64,000 bases of DNA, taken from positions 6,889,522 through 6,953,521 of the forward strand of contig NC_083638.1 in NCBI RefSeq assembly GCF_963576545.1. The letters run 5' to 3'. The stretch is from Limanda limanda (Eukaryota > Chordata > Actinopteri > Pleuronectiformes > Pleuronectidae). Shown here piece after piece: positions 36,851 to 48,900 of this stretch (within the stretch, counting starts at the first letter, position 1; each line of letters begins with the position of its first letter). Under the pieces are notes generated by a model. The model saw only the letters and a program-made list of their open reading frames with translations, was not told the DNA's origin and made no database searches. The position numbers and the translations under genes are program-made.

Positions 36851-37962
36851 AATTATTGATATTAAGTAAAACCATTGCTTGTACACTGAAACCAATGCAA
36901 TGATAAAGCCAGCGTAAAATCTTTTATCCACATCTTTAAAAGCTTAACAGGCAGCATAATATATCAGAGTATGTGATGTACATCTGCTCTCGAAATATTT
37001 GTATAAGTCACATTTGGCAGGAGCTACGAGTGAAAGGCACAAATAAAAAGTACAATGAGCAGCTTCTGCTCCGCTGTCATGCTTTCCGCAAAAATATACA
37101 GTGTTGACGAAACAGAAAAATGCTCCGTGTTGACAAAACTTGTGCGTCAAAGAGACACAATAAGGTCAGAAGAGGGAAGAAGGAATCGATGAATGAGAGT
37201 TGGCTTTTGGAGAGCACATGAATTAGAAAACGGATTTTCCTAATCCTTACAATGACCTTCTTTTAAAGAACCCTGTGGAGCTGTACTGTAAAGACAAGAT
37301 CAAAATACACTGGTGTATCTTTAAGGTGAATTTCCTTCCTCCCAAAGCAGAGTGGTGAATATTCTGAAACTCGCATTGTCTTTAAACATCGATAAATACA
37401 CCAACTTTTACACTTTCTCTTCAGTCTCTCTTGGAAAATTTCTAAGATACTTACAATGATACCGCAACCACATATCCAACATACAAATGAAAATGAAACC
37501 ATACAGCTGAAACACATAGCCTTTCTTCTTTTAAGAGGTCATGTCCAGACTTGCTTTTGCTTTCAGATTGTGAGCACGTTTTCACCAGCACTCTCTGTAC
37601 ATACATGTGGATGAGGTTAGAAGAGGATAAGGTTAAAACGAATGTGATCTATTTGACCAAACACTGCTCCAGAGAAACACCAGAGGTCTTAAACTCTTTA
37701 TCTTGAAAACAATTTGTACCACTTCCAACAACCACAAGCAGAGAGCCATGTCTGTAGTAATGCTCATTCTGCAGCAGCACGAACACGTCTTTAACTGGAG
37801 ATCTGGAGCTGATTAAACATGAGCTATTTAAACAATTGGTACCACGTGTGGGTGAGAACACGTATCGAAAAGTGAACTATAAATGAATGTATTGTATTCA
37901 TCTATTTATATAATATATATTTATGTCAGCATAATGACAATCCCATAGATGTGGGTTTGACT

Positions 37963-40900
37963 TTAGTCCCTTGAAACCGATGCCTCGGGCCCTCGAGGCT
38001 GCACCGCCGGTCCCTCACGATTCGCCATATTGTCAAAGCGTGACGTCACATCGCAGCGGATGAGTAAGGTGTCATCTTTGACGTACGCTCTCTGGTTCAG
38101 CTGAAGCAGGTGCATGAAGGTAACGTAGCCAAATCCTTTGGGATTGCGCTGGATGGTGGGCTTCTGAAAGGCCTGCAGGTCTGGTTTGGTTTCCATCACC
38201 TCCACGTGGTGCTGACCCTCAGGGCCCTGGTCGAGGATGGAGAGCCGGATGTTGCCTTGGAACGGCCAGGTCAGCTCCCCGTCGAAAGCCCCCTGCATGG
38301 TGTGGACAAAGAGCGAGATGTAGTTGGAGCAGCGCACGGCGTTGGGCGTCTGCAGGTGCAACCGCAGGCACAGCTTGTAGCCTGGGTAGCCCGTGTAGAA
38401 GCCGGGGCTGTGCTCCACCACCGCGAGGCCGGCCTCTTGGTTCCGCTTGTGGGCAGAGAAACCTTTGAGGCGCCAGATGAAGATGCCGCGGCACTGCTGG
38501 GCCTCCAGCTCCTTCACCGTGTCCTCCAGCATGGACACCCTGCTCCGGAGCTCTGCAAGCTGACCTGCCTGTGAAAGAGACAGAACAAGAGGTTTAAAGA
38601 ACAAGGGCTTCAAGACGATTGGGAGAAGATCTAAAAAGTTTAAAAAAAAAGCTAAAGACCAGACATTGCTAACAAATAGGGAAAGAAGACGTGGATAAAT
38701 ATAGCTTTAGCGTCAAGCATCACGTTTGAATAAATAAATAGAGCTTTGTTATACAAGTCAAGTTTGACGTCTCCCCAAAACGGCCAAATCAGATGCACTC
38801 GAACGTCTCCTACGTGTGTTTCCTTTAAGATGGAGAGCTCCACTAGCCGCTGATCCTGCTTCACCAATCGTCCGTCCATCTCTCGGAGCCGCTGCATCTC
38901 TTCATTAGGCTGATTTGCCGAAGCACAGCTGCCGATGCCGCTGCCGCCGCCGCCTGCAGCTCCTCTGAGCCCCCCAGAGGAAGATAGCGATGCCGCAGCT
39001 CCTTGATCCTCGGAAGGGACAGAAGGTCCACTCGCCCACAGGGATTTGGGCGTGTTGCCGTTGAGGCTAAGGCCACGCAGGAACTCAGCCATGTACCACA
39101 TGTGCATCTGCGTGAACTCCTGCATGTGCTGAGCCAGGTTGTGACGCTGCATCTGCAGAGGCAAGCAGTTGTTCTTTGTGACATCTAGTTTGCGGCGACT
39201 GACTTCTCAACAATTTTTCTCGTGTGTGGGAGATTTGTAAAACAGGAAACTTAGAATTTGATCACCTACCCTTTCCTTGCATCCAAAGGTGCTGAAGTTA
39301 CAGGCGATGGGGGCCTTTGGGCAATCTGTGTCACAATGAGATTCAATCTGCAAAACAGAACATCGGCAGATTAGTTTCACAGGTTGTTTATTAAACTCAG
39401 GTGTTAAAGATGTATTTCAGGATATCGGTTATTACTGTGTCGTAATTTCCTACAAAACTCAAACACAAAGACTATTTAAACATCAGTGTTTGCACTTGTT
39501 ATTGCAGAAGCATTGGGTGCCATCAGTGCATAGTGATTGTGTTTGGAATGGTTCCCTGTCATTTAAATGAAAGAGAAGTTCTACTGATCCACTACTTCTC
39601 ACTTAAACCAGTTTCCCTTTTCTCATGACCGACATTGTTGCGCTCACCTGGTCTCTGATGAGATCCATGTCACAGTACTGACAGTTCACGTTCGCAAAGG
39701 GACACTGCAGCTCGTGAAGCTGACGGGAGCAACCGAGAAACACAATGCAAGAAGTGAAATCCTCAGACACACAATGCAACTACTGCTACGACAACTATAA
39801 TGGGGGGGAAAGAAGCAGGAGGGGAAACTGAGTAAGTGAGTGAGCAGTACCTCGCTCTCCTCATAGACGAAGCACTCCACACAATCAGGGCAGGACACAG
39901 GCCTCCTCTGGCACTCCACAATGGTGTGCTCCTCTAAGTGGCTCTTTCTCACCGACTGCTGGCACTGTGGACAAGTCGCTGTCGCAAACTGACACTGCGC
40001 CAAATGATTCTGGAAAGAAAACGATATATTGAAACACAATAATACTCTATAGTAGGGGGGGGGGGGGGGCAGCAGCAGCTCATACACTCTTATTGTCTAC
40101 AGCAGAGAAAGATGAAGATCCTCCACTGACAGTCTTTTTAGGTCTGCTGGAGTTATCAGCGGTTCAACATGTGCACAATTGTTACTCTAGTTAAAATACA
40201 GTGGTTCTCCAGCATAAAATTTTCACTTTCAAGCTCCTTTAAAAAACCTACAGTGACATCCAGACATTTTGTATTTGTTGTTCTCATAACCAGCATGATT
40301 TGAAATGTCTTGCCTCTGAGCCACAGTCTCCATACGGATGATCGTCACTCCGTAAATTCTCACCTCCAAATGTCGAAGCTCCATTTCATCAACACAACCG
40401 GAGTTTGGACAGCGAACGGTCAGCGATAGAATCTCTCGTTTGGCAAAGTTATCCGGAAACAGCTGATCTTCTGTCAGCGTTTCGTTGTCCACAGGGCATC
40501 TCTGTCCCGTGTCACTGTTTCAGCAGGAAGAGGAGTCATTTAGGCTGAGCAGGGAGATCATCAGTTTCTGCACAGTGATTTATACTTGAGTCGGAAAGCT
40601 ACTGATCCTTTATCACTTTCTAACACATTGTCTGTTACTCTAAAGAATCAACAACTCTTCAAGAGGGATCCATGAAGTTAGTGTTTACAAAAGGCCTCAT
40701 AATTCTGGGTCTGTCTTCGGTTATATTTGAAAGAATCACAATAGCATACCGTATGGATTTCTCAATGCAGTTCTTGCAGAAGCGGTGACCGCAGGGTGTT
40801 TGAACAGCATTCCTGAGAGCCATGAGGCAGATAGGACACTCGTATTTACTCTCCAGGGGCGGGTCAAACTCCACGTCGTAGCCCTGGATGGGCATATCAG

Positions 40901-41075
40901 CCTGCAGGCTGGCGGAGTGGCTGAGGATGAGGGTGCCAGACGTCTCTGTTGGGCTGAAAAGGGATTCTCGCTCTCTTTCCAGCATCGCCAAGGCACAACT
41001 AGACATCTCTCCACCAACAGCTCCCTCGCAGCTGTCCTCCTCCAGACTCCCCTTGTTGGCATCATAGCAGGCCAT
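37963..41075 (-). CDS. traf6: TRAF6, RING-type E3 ubiquitin ligase and signalling adaptor
   Basis: TRAF6 makes K63-linked ubiquitin chains downstream of TLR/IL-1 receptors and CD40. Exons in transcription order: 41075-40750, 40514-40364, 40009-39851, 39719-39648, 39347-39270, 39152-38814, 38568-37963. Total 576 residues (human 522); all phases fit. The ATG follows the acceptor AG directly (CAG|ATGG), so the 5' UTR lies in an upstream exon. Domains: acidic N-terminus; [23 protein letters not shown] segment (here [10 protein letters not shown]) leading into a C3HC3D RING (CPIC, CGHRFC, CPVDN); TRAF zinc fingers ([49 protein letters not shown]); coiled coil ([39 protein letters not shown]); MATH/TRAF-C ([55 protein letters not shown]). 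A Ser/Gly/Ala-rich stretch in the coiled-coil exon is longer than in mammals. Confidence 0.95.
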
Positions 41076-41549
41076 CTGTGGAGAGTGCAACAAAAATGTA
41101 AATTTCCTTTCAATAACTGAAGTAGGGCAGCCAAGTTCTGTAACAACACATAATCCAGAGACTCCTTAACCCCTGAAACACGAGAGGTGCTATGACTCTC
41201 TAACATGTTGATACTGTTATGGTACATAGATTTACACCATAGTGCTAATAGCATTTCTAAAGAATGTTTTATCAATGCTCTTTTTACATGAGACAAATAA
41301 ATACAGAAGATTCCTCAGAATTGAGAACCAGACATACAAATTTGTAAACTTTTTAATACCTTTCTGTGGCCTTATCGAGGAGATACAGCCCTTGAAGGAA
41401 AGCTTTGTATAACTTTTCGAGGGCCAGCAGAAGCCATGTGACTGTTGAGCCTTGAAATTGAATTGAGTAATCTTCCCCTGCACATGGTAACTCATTAAAT
41501 GAAGAGGGAGTGTGTAAAAGAATGTCAACACAACTTCAGAGATGCTTCT

Positions 41550-42000
41550 TTAACTAAGGAGGCAGCATTTATCTTTCCCTTCAGACCATCTATGAAAGGT
41601 TCTATGGTCAGACTAGCACTCAGGATCCGTAATGACCCCTCACACATTATGTTCTCTACCTTCAGGCAGACGTTACAGATCCTGTAAGTGTGAAAACAAC
41701 GACCTCAAGCTCTCATTCATCCCAACGTCCATCACACTACTCAATATGGAAACATGTGGATTCGGCCATGTATCTTTAGAACCTTTTTGCACTTTGCCTG
41801 ACACATTTTACTCTCTGGGTTTTAGATTTTAAAGCCAGTTTTAGATGTTCATCTTTTATGCGTTACATCCTTTTAGTGTTTTATCGTTTTAAGGGCAGGT
41901 GCAATATTCAACCCACTTTTATTCTGTATTATTATTTGATGATTGACTGTGATTGCAACAGGACTGCTTGACACACAATGCACCAACTCACATTATTCTA
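41550..42000 (+). mobile_element. LINE (L2/CR1-like) 3' fragment
   Basis: The plus-strand frame reads LPSGRRYRSCKCENNDLKLS then FIPTSITLLN, the conserved C-terminal end of ORF2 in L2/CR1-type fish LINEs, frameshifted from the preceding part. It is followed by a 3' UTR-like T-rich tail (TTTGCACTTTGCCTGACACA). It is antisense to TRAF6 and sits upstream of its ATG, probably in a 5' intron. The upstream end is approximate. Confidence 0.6.
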
Positions 42001-42159
42001 CCATTTCTGACAATAACTCCTCAATTAATTTGTCATTGCTGCTCATTTCTTCTCTATCAGACATTTTCTTACGTTTAAATACTTTACACATAGGCCCAAC
42101 ATGTTAGAAACAGTTTTTTGGATTAAATATGTTAAATACAGTTATTTTGCTGATGCTGG

Positions 42160-42167
42160 GGAGAGGG

Positions 42168-42199
<32 letters not shown>

Positions 42200-42350
42200 T
42201 TCTACGTCATTTCCCCTTGTTAATAGGTTTTTCTTTTTAGCTCCTATTCAGGGTTAAGAACAGATGATGTGCCACCTTGTTAAGTCCCTACAAGACAAAT
42301 TGTAATTTGTAAATATTGGCTATACAAATAAAATGTGATTGATTGATTAT
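42160..42350 (+). repeat. Teleost retroposon 3' tail
   Basis: A CT run (42171-42194), then GGGTTAAGAACAGATGATGT, GTAAATATTGGCTATACAAA and a TGATTGATTGATT end. This is the tail of a repeat common in percomorph fish, lying next to the LINE fragment. Confidence 0.6.
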
Positions 42351-42599
42351 TATTCTGTGTCTAACACGTTATAGGACATATCTGCACTGTTTTCTGTTCT
42401 GCAGCTGCTGTAGCAGTTTGACATAGCGACCGTTTAACACCCATGGAGATAATAAAGTATATTTAATCTAGTTATTAACTCTGTTCTCCAGTGATTTCAG
42501 ATTTAAGAAACACAGACAGACATGTGAACCACAGTAAGGTGGTCACTGGATGAGCAGCCATGCCCCAGGATGCGGAACTGGGAACTTTACTGGTGAAAT

Positions 42600-42914
42600 A
42601 AGAGGTGAAAGCAAAGACTCTGACAAACAAAACACAAACCAACACGAGTGCTGGGATTCGAACTCATAACCGGGCAACAATCCAGATCGATACTCGTACA
42701 AAAAAACGCACCTTTCACGCGAGGAAACTCCTCTGACTTTTCGTTTTCAGCTGAATTTCCTGTTTTCTTCTTCTTCTTCGTCTTCTTCCCCGCTCTCCCC
42801 GCCCCCCGAACGTCATCGAGGGAACCTACAGTTGACTCGTTTTTCTCGAGCAGCGCCCCCTTGCGAGCGGAGGCCGGCGCTGCAGCGAGTAGGGGCCACC
42901 GAAGACTAGAAAAG
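42600..42914. promoter_or_regulatory. Probable bidirectional TRAF6/TTC17 promoter region
   Basis: A relatively GC/CpG-rich stretch just before the TTC17 ATG, with TRAF6 diverging 1.8 kb away. It contains CGCCCCCTTGCGAG (42855-42868; CTCF-like on the minus strand) and AAAGATGGCGGAC (YY1-type motif) over the TTC17 start. No TATA box was seen. The TRAF6 non-coding first exon may lie here or nearer its ATG. Confidence 0.5.
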
Positions 42915-45900
42915 ATGGCGGACCTCGGGAAAGCCTGTCCCGAGTCGTCGCCCTGTGGCGTCAGCTGTCCGCGGAGGGGACCGTGGTGCCGGGGGAGGCT
43001 CCTCGTCCTCCTCCTCTGCCTGCTCATGGTGGACTCCGGCGGGGCCACGACGCACTGGGTGGTCACGGAGGACGGGAAGATCCAACAGCAGGTCAACAGC
43101 TTAGCTAGCTTAGCATGTCCCCCCTCCCAGTGCTAGCTCGTACGTTAGGCGGCTAACTGTTTTGCTAGCATCAATACAACGGGGGTGTTTATTGTACGAC
43201 TTTATCTCATTTGCTATTTGTTTAATTGAATTATTGTATTTGAAGTCAACGAGAGTCTTCTAATGGCGTCAGTGTTATTTCAAGAGTACGCGGGAATTTA
43301 GCCTGAATCGCCTCAAATCGGACGTTATCGTGTTCGGGGTCAAGATGACCGGAACATTCCAGGGCCCGTGTCATGTCAACGTCCGCTAACGACACGTTGT
43401 CATGAATACATCACAGATTGTGTTAGTGTGAGTCGGTGTCAGCTGTCAGGAAGCTGCCTCCCTTCAGTTCAGAGCTACAGACAAAGTGACAGATTTGACA
43501 GGTCGTGGATCAGCTGAGTTTTGCTTACCTGCAGTTTAGAGAGACGGGGATTCGAACCTGTGTCACGCCTGTTCGGGTTCCTCCACTTGGCCCTGGGATC
43601 CTCTGTTTTGTTTCAGGGGAACTCTGGTCATTGCCAGGATGTCATGTGTCATGTGCTCACTGTTAAAAATCTGTTTGTTTGTTTTTGGTTTCAGGTTGAC
43701 TCGCCTTTGAATCTGAAGCATCCACACGACGTGGTGATCTTCATGAGGCAGGAGACTCGGGTGAACTACCTCAAGAAGCTGGAGGTTCGTTGGTTTCACT
43801 TTGACTGTGTTGACTATATATCCCCCCCCACCCCATGCCACCCAGCTCTCTTGGTTTCATGACAGTGTGAACAGCACAAGTCACATGGAAAGTCCTCTTT
43901 TCAAATCAGATCTTTCACAGGTGGTTTTTAAAATCAGATACAGATCAGGTTTATTTGAAACAGCCATGTGAACCGTTTCCAAATTCAGTCCAACTTTTAC
44001 GTCACTCTACAGACAAACAAACATGGAAGACATCTGCAGTCTGGGTTTTTATTCATATCAAGAGACAAATGGAACCGTAAACACTCACATCTGTGGCCTC
44101 CATCATTATTACCGACTTCTTCTCTTTGTTGACTTCTGTACACGGCGTGCTGCGTGTGATGTCTTGTTATTCTTCTGCGCATGTGGGTCACATCAGGGCC
44201 ATGACCAGTTCACATTGTAGGCAGATCCAGGCCACATTTCAAAAGATAATGTGACCAGCTACATAAAAGAATCAGATGTAGAATCAAATCAGAATTGAGA
44301 ACTAAGCCGTGCAGTATGAACGTAGTGTTTGTCTGTGTCATGTGCAAGGATGTTGTTTAAGTTTCTGTCTGATCCTTCAGGTCGACCTTACCAACTCCAG
44401 AGATTTGCCTTTTTTACATTTTCTGTCCACTGCCCATTTCTTGTCCACACACTGACTGATCATCCTTGGTTTATTGCTCAACAGAAGCAGCTTGTGGCAC
44501 AGAAAATTCACATTGAGGAGAATGAGGACAGAGACACAGGGCTGGAGCAGAGACACTACAAAGAAGATGCTGACTGCGTCATGGCTAAGGTTCCCCTGGG
44601 AGACCTGGACCTGTACGATGGAACTTATATCTCATTGGAGAGCAAAGACATCAGGTATGTTCCTCCTCAATAAAGCAACATTATTATTCTCACCTCTACA
44701 GTGTGTTTGTGAGGTGGATGTGGAGCTATTGAATGTCTAGTGTTTATTAATGATCTTGTCATCTGTAAACCATTCTCTCGTCCCTGCAGTCCTGAAGACT
44801 ATGTGGAGCCGCGGACAGCTCTGCCTCCAGATCTAGAAAAGCCTGACTGCGCAAAAGTCTTTGAACTACCTTATAGTATCCATGCTTTCCAGCATCTCAG
44901 GGTGAGTGGAGGTCAAACCTGTCGATACAAAATAGAACTGACTCACATAAGCATCACACAGCGAATATTTTGTTAGAACTAGGGTTGCAAAATTCCGGGA
45001 ATATTCAAAGTTGGAAACTTTCCATGGGAATTAACAGGAATATACGGGAATTAACGGGAATATACGGGAGTTAACGGGAATAAACTGGAAATGTTGTGGG
45101 TAATTTATACTAACTGTATTTACCTTTTCATATACAGACATAAATATAAACATTTTGTTTTGTCATAGGCTGATTTGAGCCCTGAGGAAACTTTGGGCAC
45201 TTGACTATATGCTTCTGCATCTTTGTGTCATTCTGAACATAGGTCTTTGCACAGTATTTGCAGATGTACACAGCCTTTCCTTCTACATTGGATGGGGTGA
45301 AATGTCTCCAAACATGAGATAGTGCACGTGGCATTGTTCTGTAGAATGAGATGAGAAAAAAGTTTGTAAAAGAACACTAATGCAATGCCAGAGATATAAA
45401 TAGTTAGCCAAACAATTGGAATAGTCTGTAAACATATTTTACAATTGATGGATAAATGAATGGAAATGGAAAGATGAACAGATGAACAATCCTCAATCAG
45501 CATGCTAATATATTTACCCAGTAATATCATGGAAACTTACCTGACTAGTCCTGCACTCTACAGCAGGCCTCAATAACCCTGTTATAGAGTGAAGGATGCT
45601 GGGAGTTATCTGTGCATGTGATGGAAGAATGCACAGTGGAGGGTTGAAACTCAACGTGCAGCGTGTGCTGCATTCCATACATCTTTAAAATAGAGTTTTG
45701 AATGATGTTTTTATTGCTCAGCGTTTAATTTGCGTATTTTTTTTTTTTTTTCAAAATTCCCGAGCTAAAGTTCCCACGGAAAGTTTCCGGAAATTTACCG
45801 GAAACTTTCCACCCCTTTGCAACCCTAGTTAGAACTAATATGGCAAAGTACCCCTCGGTTTCCTTTTAGAGGGGGAAGCACCTGAGATGTCGTTACATGT

Positions 45901-48900
45901 CCAGTGGAAGGTTTAATAGGATTCTGTCAGGTTTTTCTCATGCAAACATCCAATTGGGAATTTAATTTACTCTTAGTTTGGTTAAACATACTTTTTTCAC
46001 CACAACACTCAATTAACAGTTTCAATTGAATATTATTTAAGGGGTTTAAGAACAGACACATACAGAGGATAATGAAATACAACTAGAATATGGGCTCGCA
46101 GTTTTAAAAAAAAATGGAATGAAGAATGCATACAAGTGATTATTCATATTAAACTTTGCCCTTACACTATCAGTTCTGGCTGGTTAGTGAAACTTTAGAC
46201 CAGAGCACAGAAGACGAGATATTAAGTAGATATATATATATCTAATAATCTAATATATAAATAGTGATGCTAATTATTAAGTTCCTCAGTCAAGAAGGCT
46301 CAGCCAACTCTATCAAACAAAATGCAGTGTTGATTGTTTTAGTATTGCTTCAGTATTGACCCCGAGATCTTAATGGGAAATTCAGTCTAAAGAGCGATAG
46401 TGGAGGCAGCTGCGTGCCAATAGATTAGAGCACAGTCATCCAGTACTTAAAAAAAACAGTTTCAACCCTCCCTTTGTTACAGCAGAGCTCCAGACTACCT
46501 TTCCACTGTTGGCACTAGCACTGCCAACCTTTGTACCGAACACATGGTTGGTTCACACCCTTTTTCACTATGGTGTTAAGGACACAGAGTCACAGAAGAG
46601 GTTTCTAAGTTGTTTGAAATCACACCTATAGAGTATGAAACATGTCGTTGGCATAAGTTGGATTCACTCTCTGCCAGTTTTTCTCCACCTGTGTGATGTT
46701 GGATTTGAAAGTTGTGCAGCAGAGTTTCTCTTTCACTGTTTTATTGGCAGTGTTGAACTTGATGATTAATTTGCCCTGCTCTAATCTAACCACTGAAAGG
46801 AAGTGGATAGGGCGACTGTGATTCATATTAAGCACCTGTTTCTGCAGGTTTTCTGTTTCTTACTGTGGTTGTACATCTACAAAGTTAATGTTGATCCAGG
46901 ACAAACAAGTTTCCAGCAATGGTCATACCTCATTACTTTTACATTATTCACACTGTTTCCCTGTCTGCACTATCATCATCAGTTAGATCGGAGTTGAGTC
47001 CTCTCATCGGCTCTCCCTCTCCTTATTTTGTTTTCTAAAATCACCAGCTGAAGAGTTCATCATCTTTAGAACCATCATCTTCAGTTGTAGATACATTTCA
47101 ATTGTGTTCTTGAAAAGTCAATATGCTGTTTATCTACTTGTAAAATACCTTTCAGTTAGCTTTGCTGCCTGTTGACACTATTTGTGCACTACACAACAGG
47201 GATGTGGCCATTGTGATGACTGATCACATGTTAAAAGTAAGTGATTGTTAATATTTATCTGTTCCAGGGTGTTCAGGAAAGAGCAAACTTGACCTCCCCA
47301 CTTCTTTCGAAGGAGGACCCCATTTTTATTGCACTGTCTCATATGATGGGCCGCAGTGTGGATGAGGTGGGCCACCGCATCCACCAAGGTTTAATGAGGG
47401 TAAGGTCTGCGGTACAGCTTTACCTCACAAAGCGACATCTTCTTTGTGGGAAAAATAGTACATACTCTATTCTGTAGCCAGAGGAGGAAATATTACCAAC
47501 TGTCTGTGACTGCATGTGCGTTCGTACACCTGCATCACATTATTAACACATCGGTGAAGCTTAGTCCTAAGTTACAAGGCCTAAAAGTTAGGAGTTAGTC
47601 CTTTTTGAAGAAGTTTTAAATTAACTGTATGTGTGCTTGTGTTCATTGTCTGTGTTTTCTAGAATTCCTCCTCCTGGGTTTTATACAACATGGCGTCATT
47701 TTACTGGCGTATGAGGAACGAGCCTCAGAGAGCTGTGGACTGTGTGGTGCGTGCTCTGCATTTCTCCCCCAGGTACTTTGCTCTTTCCTGTTCATAAAAC
47801 CCTCTGCATTGGTAAACTGTGCAATGTTATATGAGGCTGCTCACAGGTGTCCATGTTCTCATGTTCTGTGTGTGTGTGTGTGTTGTACTTGTAGGCAGCA
47901 CAAGGATGTAGCCTTGGTCAACATGGCCAACATCCTGCACCGTGCCCATTTCTCAGCAGATGCTGCTATTCTCGCCCATGCTGCCCTCGATCTCACATCA
48001 GACCTCTTCACCAGCCACTACACCCTGGGCAACATTTATGCTGTAAGTCAAAGGGACTGCATTCAACTGCTCCAGAGCCTATTGTTATTAAACCCCACAT
48101 GTACCTACTGGTTAATCAAATGGTTTACGGCATTCTATCACTATTGTTTTCTGAATTTGTTGGACTAATCTAAGGCCCAGGCCACACCGCCCACCTCACC
48201 TGTGTGCTATGGTCACAGAACATCTTGGTTTCCATTCAGTCAGTACCAGATGTGTGACTAAGGATTGGCTCGAGTCTGGAGTCTTGCACTTCATGCTGGA
48301 TTTACACGAGTGACACTTCTCAGCAAATATAGACAGATCTTTGATAGTCACATTAACAATACATCAATCACGTAGTCGTCATGCACAGGTGAGGTAGGTA
48401 GTGTGGCCACGGCCTAACAACTTAGTTAAAGACTTTTTTTTATTCAACAAAGTGTGTCTTAAAACTTAATAACAGGAAGCTGAGTTTTCATTCTAACTAG
48501 TGAGACTGGAGCCCACAGAAAATGGATGTGTACCTAATGTACACAATGACAATGATTTTTACTCACCAGTTTTGCTAAAACACACAAACCAAAATTTAGT
48601 TGTCAGCTATTTCTTTTCTCACTGTGTTCTGACGATACAGTGTATTGCCTGCAAAGACTGAAAATAACATATGTCTGAAAGGACTCTATTAAATCTACAG
48701 GATTTTACAAAACTTATATTTATATTCCCATAGCTGTATACCAGTGTGTCATACTCACTGTTCATAATATTTGCTCAGTTTAGTTGTTTTATGACACATT
48801 GATTGATTGAATCAATCAAATCTGTGTTTGACCTCTGCCATATCCATGACTCCTCTTCCACTGCTGTCTAACCAGATGCTCGGGGAATACAACCACTCAG

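Larger units (their letters stand above)
36214..37962. other. Intergenic region between TRPM5 and TRAF6 (convergent)
   Basis: This 1.7 kb holds the MITE-like element and A/T-rich sequence that should include the 3' UTRs of both genes. I saw no exon. Confidence 0.6.

Noticed and set aside
42640..42700. tRNA-like box B (minus strand AGTTCGAATCCCAG)
   Set aside because: The flanking bases do not form a T-arm stem and no A box or acceptor stem is evident; a similar isolated match at about 43,548 also fails.
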